Notes: a model not told the origin generated them from the letters alone. 35,789 nucleotides of DNA from Frankia alni (GCA_026225295.1 JAMFSN010000184.1:1-35789), one strand, 5' to 3'; shown: positions 23,694 through 32,937, counted from the stretch's first letter. Program-made: numbers and translations.

Positions 23694-23715
23694 GTCCGAA
23701 TATTCAAGGTCGGAC
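23694..23715 (+). promoter_or_regulatory. Stem-loop in the trpS 5' leader
   Basis: GTCCGA-atattcaagg-TCGGAC forms a 6-base stem with a 10-base loop. Flanking CTTTC and GGAAAG could extend the pairing. It lies 21 bases before the trpS ATG. No T-box sequence and no run of Trp codons was recognised. Its regulatory role is open. Confidence 0.3.
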
Positions 23716-23736
23716 GGAAAGCCGTCGAGGTCAACG

Positions 23737-24735
23737 ATGCCGCCGTCAGAGCGCGTGTTCTCCGGGGTGCAGCCCACGGGCAAGCTCCACCTGGGAAATT
23801 ACGTGGGCGCGCTGTCGCAGTGGGCGGCCAACCAGGATGACTACGAAAACGTCTTCTGCGTTGTCGACCTGCACGCGCTGACCATTCCCGAGGCCATCGA
23901 CCCGAAGGTTCTGCGGGCCAAGAACCGGGAGGTCGCCGCGCTGTACGTGGCGGCCGGCATCGACCCTGACTCCGCCACGATCTTCCTGCAGTCGCAGGTG
24001 CCCCAGCATGCCGAACTCGCCTGGGTGCTCAACTGCGTGACGCCGCTCGGCTGGCTGGAGCGGATGACCCAGTTCAAAGCGAAGTCGGGTACGACGGAAA
24101 GCATCGGGACCGGGTTGCTCGACTATCCCGTACTGATGGCCGCCGATATTCTGCTGTACGACACGAACTTCGTCCCGGTCGGGGACGATCAGCGCCAGCA
24201 CATTGAACTGACGCGCGATGTCGCCCTGCGTTTCAATCACATGTTCGGGGACACGTTCGTCATCCCGGAACCGTTGATCCGCTCCAGCGGCGCGCGGATC
24301 ATGGGCTTCGACGACCCGACCCAGAAGATGTCGAAGTCGATCGGCGAGCAGAAGGGGACCCATTCCGTCGGCCTGCTCGACCCGCCGGACACCATCCGCA
24401 AGATCATCATGCGGGCCGCGACCGATTCCGGCCGTGACGTGCACTTCGACACGGCCGCGCCCGGCGTCCTGAACCTGCTGTCGATCTACGAGGTGCTGAC
24501 CGGCGAGAAGCGCGCCGACATCGAGGCCCGCTTCGACGGCCAGGGCTACGGCGTCCTGAAGCGGACGGTGGCCGACGCGGTGATCGCCGCGTTGGAGCCG
24601 CTCCAGGCCCGGTACGCCGAGCTCACCGCCGATCCGGCGACCATCGAGGAGATTCTGCGGCGGGGCGCCGAGCGGGCCGCCCCGATCGCCGAACGGACCA
24701 TGGAACGGGTCCGGGCCGCCACCGGCCTCGGCTGA
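23737..24735 (+). CDS. trpS: Tryptophanyl-tRNA synthetase
   Basis: A class I aminoacyl-tRNA synthetase of 332 residues that charges tRNA-Trp. The HIGH-type motif is H18-LGN, followed by YVGALSQW. DYPVLMAADILLYDTNFVPVGDDQ matches the Trp/Tyr substrate region and QKMSKS (K197-S201) is the second ATP motif. The length is standard. The ATG at 23737 has GAGG six bases upstream. It stands alone, divergent from rplY and converging with csoR, and it interrupts the usual prs-rplY neighbourhood. Confidence 0.97.
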   Translation: MPPSERVFSGVQPTGKLHLGNYVGALSQWAANQDDYENVFCVVDLHALTIPEAIDPKVLRAKNREVAALYVAAGIDPDSATIFLQSQVPQHAELAWVLNCVTPLGWLERMTQFKAKSGTTESIGTGLLDYPVLMAADILLYDTNFVPVGDDQRQHIELTRDVALRFNHMFGDTFVIPEPLIRSSGARIMGFDDPTQKMSKSIGEQKGTHSVGLLDPPDTIRKIIMRAATDSGRDVHFDTAAPGVLNLLSIYEVLTGEKRADIEARFDGQGYGVLKRTVADAVIAALEPLQARYAELTADPATIEEILRRGAERAAPIAERTMERVRAATGLG

Positions 24736-24791
24736 CCCGGGACAAAAAAGAGACGGCCCCCGCTGGGCGGAGGTCGTCGGGCCCGGGCTAT

Positions 24792-24808
24792 TGGCCCTGG
24801 CGGGGCCA
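24792..24808 (+). terminator. Possible weak terminator after trpS
   Basis: TGGCCC-tggcg-GGGCCA forms a 6-base GC stem 57 bases after the trpS stop. There is no T-tract, so termination is uncertain. The rest of 24736-25019, between convergent trpS and csoR, shows nothing else. Confidence 0.25.
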
Positions 24809-25019
24809 GGAAGAGCTTCGCCCCGCGACCCGGCCGGCAGCGACCTGTGCCCAGCGGTACGGACGGTTGAGCGGCTGTTCCCGGACAAACGGATAGTCGC
24901 GGCCTTCCCGCCCCAGCGCCGGTCGGACGGTCTGATCCGGGCGACTGACGGCTTCACGGACTCGTGGAACTGATCCGGACGGGCTCGGCGACGGTCGATC
25001 GGACCGGACCGGACCGGGA

Positions 25020-25451
25020 TCAGCGCGACAGCATGCGGCCGACCGCGCCCATCAGCTCGGCGGCCTGCTCGTCCGGATCACTCGGGCCGCCCCCGTGACC
25101 CAGCAGGCAGTGGCGGGCGTGCTGGTCGAGCAGCCCCAGGGCCACCTTGTCGAGCGCGGCCCGGACCGCGTTGATCTGGGTCAGCACGTCGATGCAGTAC
25201 CGGTCGTCCTCGACCATCTTCGCGACCCCCCGGACCTGGCCCTCGACCCGGGCGAGCCGGGCCAGCAGCTGGGGCCGGGTCGCACTGTAGCCGCGGGCCG
25301 AGCCCGCGGAACCGGCCGCCTCGCCGGTCGCCCCGGTCGGTCCCGCACCCGCGGGCGACGTGACGACAGCATCGGACGGGGGCGACGGGGTGGGCGGGCT
25401 GGACTGGGATGCGGCGGGCTGGGATGCGGCGGGCTGGGATGCGGCGGGCAT
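25020..25451 (-). CDS. csoR: CsoR-family copper-sensing repressor
   Basis: A DUF156 regulator of 143 residues. The helical core starts LLARLARVEGQVRGVAKMV. The Cu(I) ligands C86, H111 and C115 have the exact C-x24-H-x3-C spacing of CsoR, here in YCIDV and DQHARHC. It represses the copper genes until Cu(I) binds. An N-terminal extension of about 50 residues, with three PAASQ units and Ser/Pro/Gly-rich sequence, precedes the core and is unusual (the family is about 90-120 residues). The ATG at 25451 has GAGGAG five bases upstream. It is divergent from copZ-copA, and CsoR-like boxes lie between them. Confidence 0.9.
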   Translation of the reverse strand: MPAASQPAASQPAASQSSPPTPSPPSDAVVTSPAGAGPTGATGEAAGSAGSARGYSATRPQLLARLARVEGQVRGVAKMVEDDRYCIDVLTQINAVRAALDKVALGLLDQHARHCLLGHGGGPSDPDEQAAELMGAVGRMLSR

Positions 25452-25452
25452 G
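25408..25452 (-). repeat. 15-bp tandem repeat at the csoR start
   Basis: Three 15-base units, gatgcggcgggctgg, lie at 25408, 25423 and 25438; the last ends in catg and contains the start codon. They encode the PAASQ repeats. The unit length keeps the frame. Confidence 0.85.
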
Positions 25453-25485
25453 GACACTCCTCGGCGCGACGGACGTGTGGTGACA

Positions 25486-25501
25486 ATACCCCGCCGGGGT
25501 A
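25486..25501. promoter_or_regulatory. CsoR-like operator, box 1
   Basis: ATACCCCGCCGGGGTA is a palindrome of the GC-tract type bound by CsoR. It is about 35 bases upstream of csoR, overlapping a possible minus-strand -10 (TATTGT), so it probably gives autoregulation. Confidence 0.6.
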
Positions 25502-25523
25502 CCACCAGCGGGGCCGCGACCGT

Positions 25524-25552
25524 TTGACCGGGATACCCGCGGCGGGTATACC
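25524..25552 (+). promoter_or_regulatory. copZ-copA promoter with CsoR-like box 2 in the spacer
   Basis: The -35 TTGACC (25524-25529) and -10 TATACC (25547-25552) are separated by exactly 17 bases. The palindrome ATACCCGCGGCGGGTAT (25533-25549) fills that spacer. Bound CsoR would block the polymerase directly. This is the clearest promoter in the window. Confidence 0.75.
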
Positions 25553-25567
25553 TCGAGCTGCGGGTTG

Positions 25568-25584
25568 ATACCCCGACAGGGTAT
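25568..25584. promoter_or_regulatory. CsoR-like operator, box 3
   Basis: ATACCCCGACAGGGTAT is a third box of the same type, near or just downstream of the copZ transcription start. It is spaced about 35 bases from box 2. Confidence 0.6.
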
Positions 25585-25615
25585 CTGGAGCATCTCGCCG
25601 AGGAGAGCAACCACC

Positions 25616-25834
25616 ATGGAGCGCGTCTACGGAGTGGCCGGAATGACCTGCGAACATTGCGTGCGCGCGGTCAGCTCAGAGGTCGGCGACGTCGACGGGG
25701 TCACGGCGGTGGTGGTCGATCTGCGGGCCCGGACCGTGGTGGTCAGTGGTGACCGGTTCAGCGACGACGCGGTGGCCGCCGCGATCGAGGAGGCCGGCTA
25801 CCAGTTGGCCACCACGGGCGCGCGCCGTGAGTAG
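25616..25834 (+). CDS. copZ: Copper chaperone (CopZ-like HMA protein)
   Basis: A 72-residue heavy-metal-associated domain protein. GMTCEHC places the Cu(I)-binding cysteines at C12 and C15, and the pattern of the ferredoxin-like HMA fold follows. It carries Cu(I) to CopA and perhaps CsoR. The ATG at 25616 has GAGGAGA upstream and begins [12 protein letters not shown]. Its stop overlaps the copA start by eight bases, indicating coupling. The operon is driven by the CsoR-boxed promoter. Confidence 0.92.
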   Translation: MERVYGVAGMTCEHCVRAVSSEVGDVDGVTAVVVDLRARTVVVSGDRFSDDAVAAAIEEAGYQLATTGARRE

Positions 25835-28331
25835 CCCGGTCATACCGCCGATCGAGCCGCCCCGCGCCCCGCTCGACCCGGTCCGGCCGCCCGGTCCGGC
25901 CGACCCGGCGAACCCGACCAGCACCGTCGCGCTGGCCCTGGGCGGGATGACCTGCGCGGCGTGCGCGGCCCGGATCGGGAAGCGGCTGAACCGGATCGAC
26001 GGCGTCACGGCCACCGTCAACTACGCCACCGAGCAGGCCCACGTCCGGTACGACCCGGTCCGGGTCAGCCCGCGCGACCTGGTCAGCGCGGTGGAAGCGG
26101 CCGGCTACCGGGCGCACCGGCCTGGGCCGGACCGGTCCCCGACCGCCGAACCGGACGGGACCGGGCCGGACGGGACCGGGCCGGCAGCGGACCGGGCGGG
26201 GCGCCGATCCGACCTCCGCCGGCTGATCATCACCGCCCTGCTGGCCGTACCGGTCGTGATCCTGGGCATGGTGCCGCCCACCCAGTTCGACGGCTGGCAG
26301 TGGGTCTCCCTGGCCCTGGCTCTGCCGGTGGTCAGCTGGGGCGGTTGGCCGGTGCACCGCGCCGCGCTGGCCGCGGCCCGGCACCGGACCACCACGATGG
26401 ACACCCTGGTCTCGCTCGGCACCCTCGTCGCCTTCGGCTGGTCGCTGTACGCGCTGTTGCTCGGGTCGGCCGGGCGGATCGGGATGCGGATGGACCTCGC
26501 TCTCACCGCGTCGACCGGCGCGGCCGGCGGGGAGGTCTACTTCGAGGTGGCCGCCGGCGTGACCACCTTCATTCTGGCCGGCCGCTACGCCGAGGCGCGG
26601 GCCCGCCGCCGGTCGGGGGCGGCGCTGCGGGCCCTGCTCGACCTGGCCGCCAAGGACGTGGCGGTCCTGCGGACCGGCAGCGACCAGCCGGCCGGGGACG
26701 CCACCGGAACCGGCGGGGTCGACCGCGAGGTACGCATCCCGGTCGACCAGCTGATGGTCGGCGACCGGTTCGTGGTCCGGCCCGGCGAGAAGATCGCCAC
26801 CGACGGCGTGGTGGTGGTCGGCGCGGGCGCGGTCGACGCGAGCTTGCTGACCGGCGAGAGCGGACCGGTCGAAGTGGGCGTCGGCGACGCCGTCACCGGT
26901 GCGACGGTCAACGTCGGCAGCCGGCTCGTCGTGCGGGCCACCGGGGTTGGCGCCGACACCCGGTTGGCCCGGATCGGCCGGCTGCTGGCCGACGCCCAGT
27001 CCGGGTCGGCGCCGGCGGCCCGCCTGGCCGACCGGATCAGCGCGGTGTTCGTCCCGGTCGTCGTGGGGGCGGCACTCGCGACCCTGCTCGGGAGCCTGGC
27101 CGCGGGGCTCGGTGCGGCGCACGCGATCACGGCGGCGGTCGCGGTGCTGATCGTGGCCTGCCCGTGCGCGCTGGGCCTGGCCACCCCGACCGCCCTACTG
27201 GTCGGAACCGGCCGCGGCGCCCAGCTCGGCATCCTGGTCAAGGGGCCGGAGGTGCTCGAACAGACCCGTCGGGTCCGGGTCGTCGTCCTGGACAAGACCG
27301 GCACGCTGACCTCCGGGTCGATGTCCCTGCACGGGGTGCACCCGGCGGCCGGGATCTCCGCCGCCGAACTGCTGGACCGGGCCGGGGCGGTCGAGGCGGG
27401 CAGCGAGCATCCGGTCGGGCGCGCGGTCGCGGCGGCCGCCGCCCGGCGGGGAGCACTCCCGCCGGTCACGGACTTTGCCAGCGAGGCCGGGCGGGGCGTC
27501 ACCGGCTCGCTGGTCCGGCCGCCGGCCGCCGTGGTCGGACCGCCGGCCGCCGTGGTCGCGGACGACCGCGCGCCCGGGGACGGCAGCGCCGGGGCGGCCC
27601 GCGCCGAATCCGTCCAGGTGATCGCCGGGAAGCCGTCGTTCCTGGCCGGACATGGCCTACGACCTGCCCCGGAGACCGCCGCGGCCGTCGAGCGCATCGA
27701 GGCCGCCGGCCGGACAGCGGTGCTGGTCGGGTGGGGCGGCCGGGTGACCGGGGCGCTCGAACTGGGCGACCAGGTCCGTCCGACCAGCGCCCAGGCGGTG
27801 GCCGACCTGCGCCGGCTGGGTCTGCGGCCCATGCTGCTGACCGGCGACAATCAGCGGGCCGCCCGGGCGGTCGCGGCGAGCGTCGGGATCGCCGCCACCG
27901 ACGTGCTGGCCGAGGTCAGCCCGGAAGGCAAGGTCGAAGCGGTGGCCGGGCTCCGGCGGGCCGGCCAGGTGGTCGCCATGGTCGGCGACGGGGTCAACGA
28001 CGCGGCCGCGCTGGCCACCGCCGATCTCGGCCTGGCCATGGGCACCGGTGCGGACGTCGCCATCGAGGCGGCCGACCTCACCATCGTGCGGGGCGACCCC
28101 CGGGCGGTCGCGGACGCGATCCGGCTGTCCCGCCGGACGCTCCGGACGATTCACGTGAATCTGTTCTGGGCGTTCGCCTACAACGCGGCGCTCAGCCCGC
28201 TCGCGGCGCCCGGGCTGGTCGGGCCCCTGTTGGCCGGGGCGGCCATGGCGTTCTCGAGCATCTTCGTGGTGACCAACAGCCTGCGCCTGCGGCGCTTCCA
28301 GCCGTGGGCCATTTCGTCGACCAGCCCCTGA
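25827..28331 (+). CDS. copA: Cu(I)-exporting P1B-type ATPase
   Basis: An 834-residue copper pump in the membrane. One N-terminal HMA domain has GGMTCAAC (C43, C46). TGES (342-345) is the actuator motif. C445-P446-C447 in the transmembrane metal site, with the later [11 protein letters not shown] and MAFSS, is the P1B-1 (Cu+) signature. D489-KTGT is phosphorylated, H528-P529 is the P1B nucleotide-domain His-Pro, and [10 protein letters not shown] follows. A Gly/Ala/Arg-rich insert near 570-590 is a mild oddity. The GTG at 25827 overlaps the copZ stop, and the frame before it is chance open frame. It exports Cu(I) from the cytoplasm. Confidence 0.96.
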   Translation: MSSPVIPPIEPPRAPLDPVRPPGPADPANPTSTVALALGGMTCAACAARIGKRLNRIDGVTATVNYATEQAHVRYDPVRVSPRDLVSAVEAAGYRAHRPGPDRSPTAEPDGTGPDGTGPAADRAGRRSDLRRLIITALLAVPVVILGMVPPTQFDGWQWVSLALALPVVSWGGWPVHRAALAAARHRTTTMDTLVSLGTLVAFGWSLYALLLGSAGRIGMRMDLALTASTGAAGGEVYFEVAAGVTTFILAGRYAEARARRRSGAALRALLDLAAKDVAVLRTGSDQPAGDATGTGGVDREVRIPVDQLMVGDRFVVRPGEKIATDGVVVVGAGAVDASLLTGESGPVEVGVGDAVTGATVNVGSRLVVRATGVGADTRLARIGRLLADAQSGSAPAARLADRISAVFVPVVVGAALATLLGSLAAGLGAAHAITAAVAVLIVACPCALGLATPTALLVGTGRGAQLGILVKGPEVLEQTRRVRVVVLDKTGTLTSGSMSLHGVHPAAGISAAELLDRAGAVEAGSEHPVGRAVAAAAARRGALPPVTDFASEAGRGVTGSLVRPPAAVVGPPAAVVADDRAPGDGSAGAARAESVQVIAGKPSFLAGHGLRPAPETAAAVERIEAAGRTAVLVGWGGRVTGALELGDQVRPTSAQAVADLRRLGLRPMLLTGDNQRAARAVAASVGIAATDVLAEVSPEGKVEAVAGLRRAGQVVAMVGDGVNDAAALATADLGLAMGTGADVAIEAADLTIVRGDPRAVADAIRLSRRTLRTIHVNLFWAFAYNAALSPLAAPGLVGPLLAGAAMAFSSIFVVTNSLRLRRFQPWAISSTSP

Positions 28332-28479
28332 TCCGGCGGTGCGGCCGGGCCGGCTGGCCGGCGACGGCCTGGTTGCGGGACGGGACGGCGAAGTTCGGCA
28401 GCGCCAACGAAGATCAAGAGCGTCGCGACACTGACGGTCAGGGCCAGGCAGCGGTTGGCAGCGCCCGCGGACGCCAAAG

Positions 28480-28576
28480 CGCCCGCCGACAACGACGCTT
28501 GGCCAGATTCCGGCCGGGATTTGGGGTTGGCGGCGTCAACCGGCGCTCAGACCTGCGCTCACAATGTCACCTACGG
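28480..28576 (+). repeat. Dispersed intergenic repeat copy D (non-coding region 28332-28693)
   Basis: The 362 bases between convergent copA and prs hold no credible gene. The 17-mer cgcccgccgacaacgac at 28480 and the 42-base block at 28535 repeat the arrangement of 12772/12827 with the same 55-base offset. The 42-base blocks share about 33 positions. Other CGCTGAC/GTCAACG motifs lie around them, for example near 28637. Confidence 0.65.
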
Positions 28577-28693
28577 CATCAGCCCAACCGGGGCACGAGT
28601 CGGCCTCGTCAACGGCGACCGACGCGCACGCCGACGCTGACAGTGGCCACCAGCCGCCTCTCGGCCCGGCAACCGTCGGGAAGCGACGTCCGG

Positions 28694-29671
28694 TCAGGCC
28701 TCCCCGCCGAACAGGCCGGTCACCGAGCCGTCTTCGAAGACGGCTTTCACGGCCGCCGCCAGCAGCGGCGCGATCGACAGCTCGGTGAGCTTGTCGAACC
28801 GCGATTCGCTGGGCACCGGCAGCGTGTTGGTGATGACGACCTCGCTGATGGCGGAGTTCTTCAGCCGGTCGACCGCGGGACCCGACAGGACCCCGTGGGT
28901 CGCGGCCGCGACGACGCCCGCCGCGCCCTGGGCCATCAACGCCTCGGCGGCCTTCACGATGGTGCCACCGGTGTCGATCATGTCGTCGACGATGATGCAG
29001 GTCCGGCCCTCGACCGCTCCGACCACCTCGGACACCTTGACCTGGTTGGGCACGCTCGGATCACGGCGCTTGTGGATGATCGCCAACGGGCAGCCGAGCC
29101 GGTCGGTCCAGCGCTCGGCGACCCGCACCCGGCCGGCGTCGGGCGCGACCACGGTGACGCCCGCCGGGTCGAGCTTGCTCTCGATGTAGTCGGCCAGCAG
29201 CGGGAGTGCGAACAGGTGGTCCACCGGCCCGTCGAAGAAGCCCTGGATCTGCGCGGTGTGCAGGTCGACCGACATCAGCCGGTTGGCGCCGGCCGTCTTG
29301 AACAGGTCGGCGACCAGGCGGGCGGAGATCGGCTCCCGGCCGCGGTGCTTCTTGTCCTGCCGGGCGTAGGGGTAGAAAGGGGCGACCACGGTGATCCGTT
29401 TGGCGCTGGCCCGTTTCAACGCGTCGACCATGATGAGCTGCTCCATCAGCCAGGTATTGACCGGCTGACAGTGGCTCTGCATGACGAACGCGTCGCAGCC
29501 GCGGACCGACTCCTCGAACCGCACGAAGATCTCCCCGTTGGAGAACTCATAAGCGCTGGTCGGTACCGGTTCCACTTCCAACTCGGCCGCCACGGCGTGC
29601 GTGAGCTCGGGGTGCGAGCGGCCGGCGAACAACATGAGGTTGCGCCGGTTCTCGGTCTGATAGCCCGTCAC
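28694..29671 (-). CDS. prs: Ribose-phosphate pyrophosphokinase (PRPP synthase)
   Basis: A 325-residue class I PRPP synthase making phosphoribosyl pyrophosphate from ribose-5-phosphate and ATP. It has [14 protein letters not shown], the ATP-loop region [15 protein letters not shown] and [12 protein letters not shown]. The PRPP-binding motif is [14 protein letters not shown]. The length is normal. The GTG at 29671 overlaps the glmU TGA (GTGA), so the pair is coupled, a conserved bacterial arrangement. Downstream is repeat copy D instead of rplY-pth. Confidence 0.97.
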   Translation of the reverse strand: MTGYQTENRRNLMLFAGRSHPELTHAVAAELEVEPVPTSAYEFSNGEIFVRFEESVRGCDAFVMQSHCQPVNTWLMEQLIMVDALKRASAKRITVVAPFYPYARQDKKHRGREPISARLVADLFKTAGANRLMSVDLHTAQIQGFFDGPVDHLFALPLLADYIESKLDPAGVTVVAPDAGRVRVAERWTDRLGCPLAIIHKRRDPSVPNQVKVSEVVGAVEGRTCIIVDDMIDTGGTIVKAAEALMAQGAAGVVAAATHGVLSGPAVDRLKNSAISEVVITNTLPVPSESRFDKLTELSIAPLLAAAVKAVFEDGSVTGLFGGEA

Positions 29672-31218
29672 GTGACGCCGCTCCCGTCCTGGTGGTGGGT
29701 GTGCCCGGATCCGGTGGCGTCGCGGGCTACCTCACCATTGTCGCTGATCGTCCCGGCCGTCCCATCCCCAAGATCATCGAGGGAATCACCGAGAGCGGCC
29801 CGGGCGGCCGCCGTACCGGGCCGCCGCCGTTGGACCCAGCCCGGAATCGTGCGCTGGGCACCCTCCCGGAGGGCGAGCGCTCCGGGCGGCACGTCCTGTT
29901 TCACGACCGCCCCGGCGCCGGTGTAGGCGCCCGCGCCGATCACCGCCGGCGCGATGATCACCGTCGCGCTGCCGATCTTCGCCTCGGGACCCACGGTCGA
30001 CCGACGCTTGGTCACGCCGTCGTAGTTCGCGAAGATCGTTCCGCACCCGATGTTGGCCCGGGCGCCGACGGTCGCGTCGCCGACGTAGGCCAGGTGCGGC
30101 ACCTTGGCCCCGTCCCCGAGGTCGGCCGCCTTGGTTTCGACGTACGCGCCCAACTTGCCGCCCCGCCCGAGCCGGGTCCCGGCCCGCAGGTGGGTGTACG
30201 GGCCGACCACGGCGTCGGGACCGATCTCGCTGCGGTCGGCGGTGGTCCGGGTGACCTTCGCGCCGGACCCGACGACGGTGTCGGTCAGGGTCGTGTCCGG
30301 CCCGACCACCGCGTCCCGCGCGATGTGGGTCGTGCCGCACAGCGACGTGTTGGGCAGGACGGTGGAGTCGGGCTCGAACGTCACGGTGGTATCGATCCAG
30401 GTCGTCGCCGGGTCGACCACGGTGGTGCCCTCGGCCAGCACCCGCGCCACGATGCGGTCACGCATGACCCGGCCGGCCGCCGCGAGCTGGGCCCGGTCGT
30501 TCACCCCGGCCACCTCGGCCGCGCTGGGGGTGACATGGGCGGCCACGGTGCGGCCGTCGGCGACGAACATCGCCACGACGTCGGTGAGGTACTCCTCGCC
30601 CTGCGCGTTGGCGGTCGACAACTTGGCCAGGGCGTCGGTCAACGGACCGGCCTGGAAGGCGTAGACGCTCGTGCCGACCTCGGGAATGGCCGCCACGACC
30701 GCGTCGGCGTCGCGCTGCTCGACGACGGCCCGCACGCCCCCGGCATCGTCACGGACGACCCGGCCGTACCCGGTCGGGTCGTCGAGGCGGGCGGTCAGCA
30801 GCGTGGCCACGGCGTCGGCCTCGGTGTGGCGGGCGATGAGCTGGTCCAGGGTCGCCGAGGTGAGCAGCGGCGCGTCGCCCGGGACGACGATCACCAGATC
30901 GTCCTCGGCGAACGAGCGGGCGGCGAGCGCGACGCGGACGGCGTGGCCGGTCCCCCGCGGGACGTCCTGAACGACCGCCTCCACCGACGGGGCGGTCGCG
31001 GTTGCGGCCGCCTGGTCGAGCGCGGCGACCACCTGCTCCCGGCCGTGGCCGACGACCACCAGGTGCCGGGGCGCCCCGAGCGGGCCGACCGCCGCCAGCA
31101 CGTGGTCGAGCAGGCTGCGACCGGCGATCGGATGGAGGACCTTCGGCGTTCGCGAGCGCATCCGCCGGCCCTCGCCCGCCGCCAGAACAATTACCGCCGC
31201 CGGCCGGACCCGATTCAC
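29668..31218 (-). CDS. glmU: Bifunctional GlmU (UDP-GlcNAc synthesis)
   Basis: A 516-residue bifunctional enzyme that acetylates glucosamine-1-phosphate and then couples it to UTP for peptidoglycan and glycan synthesis. The N-terminal uridylyltransferase domain has [35 protein letters not shown] sits at the end of that domain. The C-terminal left-handed beta-helix has many hexapeptide repeats and the acetyltransferase part [32 protein letters not shown] Gly/Asp/His-rich tail of about 45 residues follows. The GTG at 31218 is preferred because GGGAG is five bases upstream; an ATG at 31230 would add four residues. prs overlaps its end. Confidence 0.96.
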   Translation of the reverse strand: MNRVRPAAVIVLAAGEGRRMRSRTPKVLHPIAGRSLLDHVLAAVGPLGAPRHLVVVGHGREQVVAALDQAAATATAPSVEAVVQDVPRGTGHAVRVALAARSFAEDDLVIVVPGDAPLLTSATLDQLIARHTEADAVATLLTARLDDPTGYGRVVRDDAGGVRAVVEQRDADAVVAAIPEVGTSVYAFQAGPLTDALAKLSTANAQGEEYLTDVVAMFVADGRTVAAHVTPSAAEVAGVNDRAQLAAAGRVMRDRIVARVLAEGTTVVDPATTWIDTTVTFEPDSTVLPNTSLCGTTHIARDAVVGPDTTLTDTVVGSGAKVTRTTADRSEIGPDAVVGPYTHLRAGTRLGRGGKLGAYVETKAADLGDGAKVPHLAYVGDATVGARANIGCGTIFANYDGVTKRRSTVGPEAKIGSATVIIAPAVIGAGAYTGAGAVVKQDVPPGALALREGAQRTIPGWVQRRRPGTAAARAALGDSLDDLGDGTAGTISDNGEVARDATGSGHTHHQDGSGVT

Positions 31219-31523
31219 GCGCTCTCCCATCGGTGGTGGACGCCGCCGTTCATGGTCGCCGCCGGCCGTTCGTGGTGCTCACCCGGGCCCGGGCGGTGGG
31301 CGCGCCCTCGTCCCAGGTGGCCCGTTCGCCCGTCCGGCCGGTGGGCCCTCGACAGGATACTGGTCACGGCCCGGCGCGCCCGGTCGGACATTCCTGGCCG
31401 GCGGGTCCGGGAACCCGGGACCAGAGCCCGGCCCGAACCGAATCCCGAGCCGCGCTCGACGGGAAAATCCGAGAATCGCAATCATCTATCGGAAACGAGA
31501 GCCGTGAGCAATGAATTGTTTTG

Positions 31524-31595
31524 CTCCGCTGCCAGGACTCGAACCTGGAACTACGACTCCAAAGGTCGACGAGTTGCCGATTACTCCACAGCGGA
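31524..31595 (-). tRNA. tRNA-Gln (anticodon UUG)
   Basis: The minus-strand sequence folds as a cloverleaf. Acceptor arms are TCCGCTG/CAGCGGA with discriminator G. The D arm is GAGT...ACTC. The anticodon loop CTTTGGA gives TTG (Gln). The T arm is CCAGG-TTCGAGT-CCTGG. The anticodon stem has one T-T mismatch at its top pair. The 3' CCA is not encoded. It is 72 bases long. Confidence 0.93.
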
Positions 31596-31609
31596 ACGTC
31601 CGCCGTAGA

Positions 31610-31639
31610 AGTATAGACCAGCGCCGAAATGTCCGCCAA
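31610..31639 (-). promoter_or_regulatory. Promoter for tRNA-Gln
   Basis: On the minus strand TTGGCG (31634-31639) and TATACT (31610-31615) are separated by 18 bases. The -10 ends 14 bases before the tRNA 5' end. This is a good match to the main sigma factor consensus. Confidence 0.55.
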
Positions 31640-31915
31640 CAGGCCACGGCCGGCCGGCAACCGTCGGTACCGGGCTCCGCCGGGCCGGTCGGACGACCGG
31701 GCGGCGCGACAGTCGGGCGGCGCGCGCCGTCGCCACCACCGGACGGCGCGCCGTCGATGCCCCCGCAGCCGGTGCCGGGAGCGAAGAAGATTCGCCGCCC
31801 GTTCTCCGTCGTGGATGCCGCCGGTCAGGCGGGCGGGTTACCGTGAGTCCGAGGCGCGACCTGATCACTGCCCGCCAGAGCACCGAGACCAGACCACCGC
31901 GACGGATGGGGACCC
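31640..31915. other. Non-coding stretch before the desaturase gene
   Basis: Between the tRNA promoter and the desaturase start I see nothing certain. Short GGCGGCG-like motifs and a GGGTTACCG patch near 31838 are present, but no convincing promoter. Open frames overlapping the tRNA are not genes. Confidence 0.3.
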
Positions 31916-32899
31916 ATGACAGCTACCGACACGGTGGTCACCTCCGCGGTGAACCCCCGGAAGACGACGCCCGGCGTTCGGCGCGAGACGGTCGCGCCCC
32001 GGTCCATGGCGAAAGCACGGATCGAGCAGCTCAGTCTGACCGCCTTCATCGTCATTCCGTTCGCGGCCATCGTGGCGGCCATCCCACTCGGGTGGGGACA
32101 GTGGATCGCCTGGCGGGACGTGATCGTCGCTTCCGTTCTTTACATGGTCACCGGGCACGGGATCACGGTCGGATTCCATCGCTATTTCACCCACAGCGGT
32201 TTCAAGACCTCCCGCCCGGTCCGGATCGCGTTGGCCGTGGCCGGCAACATGGCGATCGAAGGCCCCGTGATCCGGTGGGTCGCCGACCACCGCCGCCACC
32301 ACGCGTTCAGCGACAAGGACGGTGACCCGCATTCGCCGTGGCGCTACGGCCCGGGCCCGCGCGCGCTGACCAAGGGCTTCTGGCACGCCCACATCGGCTG
32401 GCTGTTCGACCTGGAGCAGACCGACCAGCAGCGCTACGCCCCCGACCTGCTCGCCGACCGCGACCTCGTCCGGGTGAGCCGGTTGTTCGCCCCGCTGGCC
32501 GCGACCAGCCTCTTCCTGCCCGCGCTGATCGGCTACCTGTGGGGCGGCAGTCTGACCGCCGCGCTGGAGATGTTCTTCTGGGCCGGACTGGTCCGGGTCG
32601 GGGTGCTCCACCACGTCACCTGGTCGACCAACAGCATCTGCCACATCGTCGGGAAGCGGCCCTACAAGTCCCGCGACCGGTCGGCCAACGTCTGGCCCCT
32701 GGCGTTCGTGTCCATGGGCGAGTCGTGGCACAACCTGCACCACAGCGAGCCGACCCTGGCCCGGCACGGCGTGAAGAACTGGCAGGTCGACACGAGCGCG
32801 TACCTCATCAAGCTGGCCGAGACGCTCCGCCTGGTGCGCGACGTCCGGTGGCCCGACCACGAACGCCTCAAGGCCCGGACCGTCGCTTCCGTCGCCTGA
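31916..32899 (+). CDS. Membrane fatty acyl desaturase (acyl-CoA delta-9 type)
   Basis: A 327-residue integral membrane di-iron desaturase. The three histidine boxes are H88-RYFTH, H125-RRHH and H272-NLHH, with the usual spacing. Four or so hydrophobic stretches are arranged as in Ole1/DesC-type acyl-CoA desaturases. It should insert a cis double bond into saturated acyl chains, adjusting membrane fluidity. No fused cytochrome b5 is present, so a separate ferredoxin/reductase is needed. The ATG at 31916 has GGGGA just upstream. It is a single-gene unit converging with the ABC-F gene. Confidence 0.93.
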   Translation: MTATDTVVTSAVNPRKTTPGVRRETVAPRSMAKARIEQLSLTAFIVIPFAAIVAAIPLGWGQWIAWRDVIVASVLYMVTGHGITVGFHRYFTHSGFKTSRPVRIALAVAGNMAIEGPVIRWVADHRRHHAFSDKDGDPHSPWRYGPGPRALTKGFWHAHIGWLFDLEQTDQQRYAPDLLADRDLVRVSRLFAPLAATSLFLPALIGYLWGGSLTAALEMFFWAGLVRVGVLHHVTWSTNSICHIVGKRPYKSRDRSANVWPLAFVSMGESWHNLHHSEPTLARHGVKNWQVDTSAYLIKLAETLRLVRDVRWPDHERLKARTVASVA

Positions 32900-32937
32900 C
32901 CCCGGATGGCCTGACCCGGACGGCCTCACCCCGCCGC

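Noticed and set aside
24791-24973. 60-codon frame after trpS
   Set aside because: No motif, no ribosome-binding site; chance open frame in a GC-rich gap.
28178-28492. Minus-strand frame with a hydrophobic stretch (LALTVSVATLLIFVG)
   Set aside because: It overlaps the end of copA antisense, has no ribosome-binding site and no family resemblance.
25961-29926. 1321-codon plus-strand open frame
   Set aside because: It runs through copA in another frame and then antisense to prs. It is extremely Arg/Gly/Pro-rich with no motif; this is normal for shadow frames at this GC content.
29692-31608. 638-codon plus-strand open frame
   Set aside because: It is antisense to glmU and its end crosses the tRNA; no protein character.
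31511-31846. Open frame starting MNCFAPLPGLEPGTTT
   Set aside because: The conserved-looking peptide is the translated complement of the tRNA-Gln, a known annotation artefact.
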